Below are positions 51,664-57,171 of a stretch of 57,171 nucleotides of DNA, piece by piece. Origin of the DNA: CAYGDP01 sp964348665. Its GTDB lineage: Bacteria > Verrucomicrobiota > Verrucomicrobiia > Palsa-1439 > CAYGDP01. The position numbers were made by a program, and so were the translations under genes. A model generated the notes under the pieces. The model worked only from the letters and a program-made list of their open reading frames with translations. It was not told the DNA's origin and did not search any database. The stretch lies in assembly GCA_964348665.1 (NCBI GenBank), contig CAYGDP010000025.1, positions 1-57,171 on the forward strand, in the 5' to 3' direction. Position 1 is the stretch's first letter. Each line of letters opens with the position of its first letter.

Positions 51664-54066
51664 ATGAAGCAAGTTGGGTGTCTCTGCTGTTTCCTGCTGG
51701 TCGCGCTGTCGTTGGCTGATGAGCCGCGCGACTACGCCTCGTTCGTGCGCGCGCTGGCAGACCTGGATCGGTTGCCGCTTCTGGATAACGATCTTCGGAC
51801 CAAGCAAGCGTCAAGTTACGATCGCGAGTCGCGGTATGACGCGACGACCGACACGTATGCGCGCTGGGACGCCGGCGGGGATTCCGGCAAGTATGCCCGC
51901 ATCAGTCTCCGGACCGGCGAGAGTACGATGGTGTCCATCAAGGGTGCGGGTTGTATCACGCGGATCTGGTCGGCGAATCCGCAGGGGAAAATCCGGTTTT
52001 ATCTCGACGGCGCGAAAACACCGCTGGAGTTTGAGTTTGAAAAGTTTTTAAGCGGCAAACTCGCGCCGTTTCTGTCGCCGTTCGTGTGGCAGCGTAAGAC
52101 GACGTTCGCGGGCGACGGAAACCCGGCGGGTGTTTGTTACCTGCCGATTCCATTCGCCGAGAGCTGCAAGATCGCCGCGGAAAAAAATCACAATCAGTTT
52201 TACTCGATCGGGTACCAATTATTTCCCGAAGGGACGAAGGTCGCTACGTTCAATTCGGAGACGATTCGGCAATGGGGATTGCGCGACGCAACCAGTCCGC
52301 TCGACGACGTCGCACGCGCGTGGAAGAACGCCGGTGCCGATCCACAGCCGAAAATCTCCGCGAAGACGGTCGAGCGCAAGGTGGAATTGGTGAGCGGCCA
52401 GGAGCTTGAGTTGAAGCGGGATGAGGCGGCGACGATTGTGTTTTTCGGGGCGAAAATCGAGTCGGCGGAGAAGCACGCGGGGCGTAAGTTATGGCTGAAG
52501 ATTTTTTGGGATGGCGAGGAACAGCCGAGCGTGGACACGCCTCTGGGAGATTTTTTTGGCGGGGGCGCGGAGGGCAAACCGTATCGGTCGTTGCCGATGG
52601 GGATCACCGCCGAGGGCGGCTATTCGTATTGGCGGATGCCGTTTCACAAGGGCGCGCGAATCGTGGTGATCAATGAAGGCGCGCAGCCGGCGAAAGTGAC
52701 GATTCGATTGAGCGTGATGGATGGCGCGCCGGCGGCGGGCGCGGGCACTTTTCACGCCAAATGGCGGTGCGAGCGCGAGTGCAAGAATCTCGATTATCCG
52801 ATCCTCGAAGCGAAAGGGCGGGGGAAGTTCGTTGGCGCAGCGTTGGCGGTGGACAACATCTTTGGCGGGTCGTGGTTTGACGGCGACGAAAAGATTTCGG
52901 TGGACGGTGAAAAGGTTCCATCGCTGTTCGGCGTGAGCACGGACGGTTTTTTCAATCAAGGCAACAACAGCCTGCGCACGGCGGAACATCCTCTTTTTGG
53001 AGCGCAGAAAGGGGAACGCGCTACCGCGGCGTGGCGCTGGTTCATCAGCGACAGCATATCGTTTCAGCAGTCGTTCCGGTTGACGATTGAGAACCAGCGC
53101 TGGCTCGATCATCCGCGCAACGACTACGCGTCGGTGGCTTACTGGTATGCCGCGCAGGCGGGAGCGGCGGATTTTTTTCAGCCGACGAAACTGGCGGACC
53201 GCTTGCCGCGCTCTCCGCGCATCGAGCCGGAGTCGCAGGAAGCGGAGGAAATCGTGGGCGGCGCCACAATTATCGAGAATGACGAGTTCAGTTGGGGCAA
53301 AGGAGTGGCGTTGGCCGGCAAGAAGGGGAAACGATTTGCCATGATGGTAAAAGTGGAAGCGGATGATCGGTACGCCTTTGAGACGGGACTCGGCCCGAGG
53401 TCGGATCCAAATGCGATCGAGTTTTGGTTTGGCGGAGAGCGGGTCGGGCGTAAAGTGATGTTGCCGGCGGGCAAACACGAATTTTGGGTTCGACTGACGC
53501 GCGACGTGACCGAGGATGCGCCGGTGGTGCTTGATTACGTTCGGTTGGGACCGTGGCGAAACTTCGTGCGCGACTGGGTGATCATCGGCTCTTTCGACAA
53601 CGCGGGAGACAAAGGATTTGATACCGCGTATCCGCCGGAAAAAGAGTTGGTCTGGAACAAAATTTACTCTGGCAAAGGAAACGCACCTGTGTCGTGGCAA
53701 CCCGCCCGCTCGAAGTTGAGCGGCTTGATCGATTTTCTGGAAGTATTGCCGGAACCGCACAACGACACGATAGCTTATGCCGCCGCCACGATTATCGCGC
53801 CTGTGGAAAAAACCTATGACGTACTGGTCGGCAGCGATGATGCGGTGAAGCTTTGGGTCAACGGCCAACTCGTTCATAGCAACCACATTCACCGCGGCGC
53901 GTCACCCGACCAGGACACGGTGCGGGTGAAGCTGAATGCCGGCAAGAACACTTTTTTGGTGAAGGTGGACCAAGGAGGCGGCGGCTGGGGATTCTTTCTG
54001 CGTATCATGGATGACGCCGGAGAATTGCAATTCGGGTTGCCGGTGGTTCCCGCCACGGCACAGTAA
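51664..54066 (+). CDS. secreted DUF2961 (GH172-like) protein with C-terminal PA14-like domain
   Basis: An 800-residue exported protein (signal peptide about 1-18, Cys-containing). The N-terminal 400 residues match DUF2961/GH172 glycosidases: AGCITRIWSANPQGKIRFYL, VCYLPIPFAESCKI, YWRMPFHKGARIVVINEG. The usual GTGTEDYF-type motif is replaced by FGVSTDGFFNQGN, so catalysis may be altered or lost. The C-terminus has a PA14/sialate-esterase-like sandwich (YDVLVGSDDAVKLWVNGQLV). GH172 enzymes act on fructo- and arabinofuranosides. It starts 75 bp from the divergent nadE. Confidence 0.8.
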   Translation: MKQVGCLCCFLLVALSLADEPRDYASFVRALADLDRLPLLDNDLRTKQASSYDRESRYDATTDTYARWDAGGDSGKYARISLRTGESTMVSIKGAGCITRIWSANPQGKIRFYLDGAKTPLEFEFEKFLSGKLAPFLSPFVWQRKTTFAGDGNPAGVCYLPIPFAESCKIAAEKNHNQFYSIGYQLFPEGTKVATFNSETIRQWGLRDATSPLDDVARAWKNAGADPQPKISAKTVERKVELVSGQELELKRDEAATIVFFGAKIESAEKHAGRKLWLKIFWDGEEQPSVDTPLGDFFGGGAEGKPYRSLPMGITAEGGYSYWRMPFHKGARIVVINEGAQPAKVTIRLSVMDGAPAAGAGTFHAKWRCERECKNLDYPILEAKGRGKFVGAALAVDNIFGGSWFDGDEKISVDGEKVPSLFGVSTDGFFNQGNNSLRTAEHPLFGAQKGERATAAWRWFISDSISFQQSFRLTIENQRWLDHPRNDYASVAYWYAAQAGAADFFQPTKLADRLPRSPRIEPESQEAEEIVGGATIIENDEFSWGKGVALAGKKGKRFAMMVKVEADDRYAFETGLGPRSDPNAIEFWFGGERVGRKVMLPAGKHEFWVRLTRDVTEDAPVVLDYVRLGPWRNFVRDWVIIGSFDNAGDKGFDTAYPPEKELVWNKIYSGKGNAPVSWQPARSKLSGLIDFLEVLPEPHNDTIAYAAATIIAPVEKTYDVLVGSDDAVKLWVNGQLVHSNHIHRGASPDQDTVRVKLNAGKNTFLVKVDQGGGGWGFFLRIMDDAGELQFGLPVVPATAQ

Positions 54067-54139
54067 GAAAAATCGGGACGGCGGGATTTATCCGCCTCTG
54101 GCGAGCCGCATATCCATCTAAAAACGATAAGATCGCCCG

Positions 54140-54314
54140 AATCATTTGCGAAAAATCATTTTTTGTAGCGGCGGTCTATGACCGCCGAATGATCATTAAA
54201 CCGACGCTCGTAGAGCGCCGCTACAATTCGGAAAGGCGCGCTGGAGATGGGAGTAAGGTGCCGGTCCTGAGGACTTACCCTATTCTCCAGCCGGCAAGCT
54301 CATCGCAAATGATT
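54140..54314. mobile_element. MITE-like element with 12-bp terminal inverted repeats
   Basis: AATCATTTGCGA at 54140-54151 is perfectly inverted at 54303-54314. The 175-bp interval contains a long palindrome (54163-54226). There is no transposase ORF, so the element would need proteins in trans. Its call as mobile is inference from structure and from the flanking tRNA duplication. Confidence 0.5.
54163..54226. repeat. TTGTAGCGGCG palindrome with two inner hairpins
   Basis: The outer arms TTGTAGCGGCG and CGCCGCTACAA (11 bp each) enclose two small hairpins, GCGGTC-TAT-GACCGC and CGCTC-GTA-GAGCG. The folded RNA or cruciform DNA would be clover-shaped. I know similar repeats from other Verrucomicrobiota only in a general way. 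Confidence 0.7.
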
Positions 54315-54323
54315 GAGGGAAAA

Positions 54324-54397
<74 letters not shown>

Positions 54398-54510
54398 ATG
54401 AACGGCTAAGACTGATACCAGTGAATTCCAATATGGTCAAGAGTAGAGGAAGATTTTGATTGCGTGTGCGCCGCGAGCGAGTAAAATCTTTGGCTCAAGG
54501 AGATTTCGAA

Positions 54511-55467
54511 ATGATTGTTACCACTGCACAACTGTACAAAGTCGCCTACAAACGGTTCGCCGTCGGCGCGTATAATATCAACAACCTCGAACAAACGATG
54601 GGGTTGTTCCGCGGCTGCGTCATGTCCAAGGCGCCGTTCATCATCCAGCTTTCCAAAGGCGCCCGCAAATACACCGACAAACGGATGCTCGAAGCGATCA
54701 TCCGCGCCGCCGACCAGTTTTTTTCAGAGGCGATTTTTGCGGTGCACCTCGACCATGGCGATGAAGAAACCTGCTACGACTGCATTGATTCCGGCTTTTA
54801 CAGCTCGGTGATGATTGACGCCAGTCACGAGAAGTTCGATGAAAATGTCGCCATTACCAAACGCGTGGTGGATCGCGCCCATGTCAAGGGGATTAGCGTC
54901 GAGGCTGAATTGGGAATGCTCGGCGGCGTTGAGGAAGACATCAAGGTGGACGAAGGTCATGCCTGCCTGACCAATCCGGAAGAGGCGCAGAAGTTTTGGA
55001 AACAGACAGGATGCGATTCACTGGCCTGTGCGTTTGGCACCAGTCACGGGGCGTATAAATTCAAGGGTAAACAGGGATTGCACTTCGACGTGATCGAGGG
55101 GATCCAGACGCGTTGTCCCGGCCTACCCATTGTCATGCACGGAAGCTCCAGCGTGCCGCAATCGGAAGTGGAGCGGATCAACAAAGCCGGCGGCAAACTC
55201 GACCCCAGCGCGCGCGGCGTGGACGAGAACGAATATCTGCCCGCGGCCAAAATGGGTGTGACGAAGGTGAACATTGACACCGATGGACGCCTGGTTTGGA
55301 CGCGCGTTCACCGGGAGTTTTTCCGCGACAAACCTTCGGAGTTCGATTTCCGTCCGCCCGGAAAAGTTTTCATGGACGAATACGCGAAATTCATCGCGCA
55401 CAAGAACGAGAAATTGGGCTCCGCCGGCACGCTCGACGAAGTCCGCGCGAAGGTTGGGAAAAAGTAA
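54511..55467 (+). CDS. class II fructose-bisphosphate aldolase
   Basis: A 318-residue class II aldolase. RFAVGAYNINNLEQTMG starts the barrel, AVHLDHGDEETCYDCI holds the catalytic Asp and a zinc His, VEAELGMLGGVEED the Glu, and GTSHGAYKFKG and MHGSSSVPQSEV the other zinc ligands; VTKVNIDTDGRLVWT binds phosphate. It cleaves fructose-1,6-bisphosphate reversibly. ATG 54511 has AAGGAG 8 bp upstream, so it is the start, although the frame opens at 54460. Length is typical. It stands alone after the tRNA-Pro gene. Confidence 0.93.
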   Translation: MIVTTAQLYKVAYKRFAVGAYNINNLEQTMGLFRGCVMSKAPFIIQLSKGARKYTDKRMLEAIIRAADQFFSEAIFAVHLDHGDEETCYDCIDSGFYSSVMIDASHEKFDENVAITKRVVDRAHVKGISVEAELGMLGGVEEDIKVDEGHACLTNPEEAQKFWKQTGCDSLACAFGTSHGAYKFKGKQGLHFDVIEGIQTRCPGLPIVMHGSSSVPQSEVERINKAGGKLDPSARGVDENEYLPAAKMGVTKVNIDTDGRLVWTRVHREFFRDKPSEFDFRPPGKVFMDEYAKFIAHKNEKLGSAGTLDEVRAKVGKK

Positions 55468-55556
55468 TGGAGTCACTGTTCGGACGGTAGCAAATGCTGA
55501 TGGTGAATTAGCACTGACGGCTTAAGAAACCGGTTGCGTATAACCGTCAAAGGGAT

Positions 55557-57020
55557 ATGCTACCGAAGCAAACCGTGACCATGAGGAGGAACCGAATCAA
55601 CGCGAGATGCAGTGGCCTGTGGGCGATGAGCCTCGCGGCGGTGATGGTGACGGTCGCGGGGGAGGCTTTCGCGCAGGAAAAGCAAGAGGATGATTTCCGA
55701 TGTGGGCCGGGGCATGTGAGGGCGTTCGACCTGAAGGGGAATAAGCTTTGGGATTTTCAGCCGAAAGGGTTGACACACTGCATCAAGCTTGGAGAGGATG
55801 ACACCGTTTATGTGCTTTCAAGCTGTTATCGTGGGCATCGTGGAATTGGTTTGGATGCAACGCACGTTGAGAGTCGGCTTTACGCGCTTGATTCCAAAAC
55901 AGGCAAGCTGCGTTGGGAATTTCTAAAAGAGGGACATCTTCTCACGTTGCCGATCTTGGCCGGCCAAAACATTGTTTTTGAGCCATATAAATTCCGCTAC
56001 ACCGGCGCAGCCCAGGTAACACCCGACCCAGGAATTTTCTGTTTGGACACAAAGACCGGAAGAGTCAAATGGAAATACCCATTGCCTCATTTCTTGGCAG
56101 GCGTTCCACCGTTGGCGGTTGCCGACAATATGGTCTTCGAGACCTATGCGGAAAAGCCGAATCCTTACGTTAGCAAGATTCTGGTGTTGGACTTGGAGTC
56201 GGGGAAGCGGCTCAACGTGATCTCCCTTGGGGAGCTGCTCGGAACGGATGTGGCTTTCGTTGGGGCATGGTCGCCTGGCAAAGAAATAATAATATCCGTT
56301 TTCCGAGGCGGAACTTCTTCTGCGTTTGAACTGATGGCACTCGACAATCTATCTGGCAAAATCCTTTGGCAAGTGCATGAGAGACGAGCATACATTCCCG
56401 TGGCTGACGACGGAAAGGTCTTGCGGCTCGATGGGAAGGTTTTTTTTCAAGATTCTGGCCTCAGGTGTTTCGGTGTGATTTCAGGTCACATGATTTGGAA
56501 ATTGGAAGGAAACTGGTCAGTGGATCCAAAACCGATCAAAGTTGATGGGAAATGGATGCTCTGGACGCCGGCGAAAGGAGGACCGGAAACGAAGTTTTCC
56601 CTCATCGACACTGAAACCGGCAAGATGGTTGATCCTAAAGATTATAGACCACGGCAAGGCCATGCAATACCACCAGCGAAAGATCTCGTTTATTCCAGTG
56701 GTAGCAGAAAGAGGGACGAGGGCTGGAAATTGACTTGCTTTGACCGCTGGGCTGGAAAAGTAGTTTGGGAAACCGCCACCGACGCGAACGATCCTCTTTA
56801 CGCCGAGGGAAAAGTTTACCACATCGCACGCGGTCAATTGGAATGCTCGGATGCGTTGACAGGCAGGCCAGAATGGAGTGCAGAGGCGAGAGCGGGGCGG
56901 GGAGTCAAAGAATGGGAATACGGCCGCTTGCAGGTTGGCGGCGTGGGCAAGGGGATTATCGCTGTTTTCGGATTTAGCGATGTGCCCACTCTTCCCGGCC
57001 CCGACTATCAAAATCCTTAG
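55557..57020 (+). CDS. secreted PQQ-like beta-propeller protein
   Basis: A 487-residue exported protein. The signal region is MSLAAVMVTVAGEAFAQ (about 24-40). Blades follow the PQQ-like pattern: VRAFDLKGNKLWDFQPKG, LYALDSKTGKLRWEFLKEG, IFCLDTKTGRVKWKYPLP, LMALDNLSGKILWQVHERR, LECSDALTGRPEW. It may bind a sugar or peptide, or serve as a scaffold; no catalytic residue is clear. The ATG at 55557 follows AAAGGG; a second ATG at 55581 is possible. A new gene starts 57 bp downstream with its own ribosome-binding site. Confidence 0.8.
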   Translation: MLPKQTVTMRRNRINARCSGLWAMSLAAVMVTVAGEAFAQEKQEDDFRCGPGHVRAFDLKGNKLWDFQPKGLTHCIKLGEDDTVYVLSSCYRGHRGIGLDATHVESRLYALDSKTGKLRWEFLKEGHLLTLPILAGQNIVFEPYKFRYTGAAQVTPDPGIFCLDTKTGRVKWKYPLPHFLAGVPPLAVADNMVFETYAEKPNPYVSKILVLDLESGKRLNVISLGELLGTDVAFVGAWSPGKEIIISVFRGGTSSAFELMALDNLSGKILWQVHERRAYIPVADDGKVLRLDGKVFFQDSGLRCFGVISGHMIWKLEGNWSVDPKPIKVDGKWMLWTPAKGGPETKFSLIDTETGKMVDPKDYRPRQGHAIPPAKDLVYSSGSRKRDEGWKLTCFDRWAGKVVWETATDANDPLYAEGKVYHIARGQLECSDALTGRPEWSAEARAGRGVKEWEYGRLQVGGVGKGIIAVFGFSDVPTLPGPDYQNP

Positions 57021-57077
57021 TTCCAATAATGGTGACCAAGACATCGGCATCGGAAACGAAAGCCAAACAAGGAGATG

Positions 57078-57171
57078 ATGATGAAATTAAGAAGCTTACT
57101 TCGTAAAATCTTGACGGCTGGTGACCTTGCCCCATTGGTTGGACAGTATATAACATTAAACTTGGCCATGG
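57078..57171 (+). CDS. partial CDS at the window edge
   Basis: A frame starting MMKLRSLLRK (ATG 57078 or 57081, after AAGGAG at 57069-57074) is open to the end of the window, 31 codons. The ribosome-binding site supports it as a real gene. Too little is seen to assign it. Confidence 0.55.
   Translation, partial: MMKLRSLLRKILTAGDLAPLVGQYITLNLAM

Overview
The window looks like chromosomal DNA of a Verrucomicrobiota-type bacterium (PVC group), probably a soil or freshwater relative of Pedosphaera or Chthoniobacter. This rests on gene content: secreted DUF1080 proteins, ThuA domains, a PVC-type cytochrome/dehydrogenase, SUMF1-like proteins, a Tat-exported Gfo/Idh/MocA oxidoreductase, a GH172/DUF2961 protein, and an ECF sigma factor overlapping a Ser/Thr kinase. 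Dispersed intergenic repeats of the 'CCACgAAAAaaCACAAA' and 'CACGAATGGACACGAAT' kind point the same way. No rRNA is present, so the lineage is inference.

Region 1 (1-18.3 kb) is a genomic island ending in a tRNA-Glu gene. It carries a large serine recombinase whose last codons run antisense into the tRNA. Cargo, mostly on the minus strand, includes scars of a type I restriction system (an HsdM-head/HsdS-tail chimera and a second HsdS tail), a GIY-YIG protein, a small nuclease-like protein, and a single-chain type ISP restriction-modification enzyme. It also has a two-gene unit (2-oxoglutarate oxygenase plus a HEPN-motif/zinc-ribbon protein) and a three-gene overlapping operon (TerB-domain membrane protein, BrxD-like ATPase, BrxHI/Lhr-like helicase). 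The left end of the island lies outside the window.

Region 2 (18.7-39 kb) is chromosomal and mostly concerns secreted carbohydrate metabolism. It has a cysteine hydrolase, a Tat-exported oxidoreductase and a 1,699-residue ThuA-dehydrogenase-HEAT-cytochrome c-ThuA protein. These are followed by a plus-strand series of tightly coupled genes: PQQ-like propeller, double DUF1080, secreted beta-sandwich-type protein, SUMF1-like protein, TolB-like propeller, SUMF1-histone-deacetylase fusion, MBOAT acyltransferase and SGNH-like partner.

Region 3 (39-57 kb) is housekeeping: a CAU-anticodon tRNA, a kinase/ECF sigma pair, and a tetrapyrrole cluster (precorrin-2 dehydrogenase, CcsA/HemX-like protein, hemA, hemC, cobA-hemD fusion). 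Then come argG, nadE, a GH172-like secreted protein, tRNA-Pro with a duplicated 3' end and a small palindromic element, a class II aldolase and another PQQ-like propeller.

The best candidates for undescribed biology are the oxygenase/HEPN pair, the TerB/BrxD/BrxHI module, the integrase-tRNA overlap with its upstream direct repeats, the 28-bp palindrome translated inside hemC, the secreted SUMF1-HDAC fusion, and the MITE-like element bounded by a tRNA-Pro 3'-end duplication.
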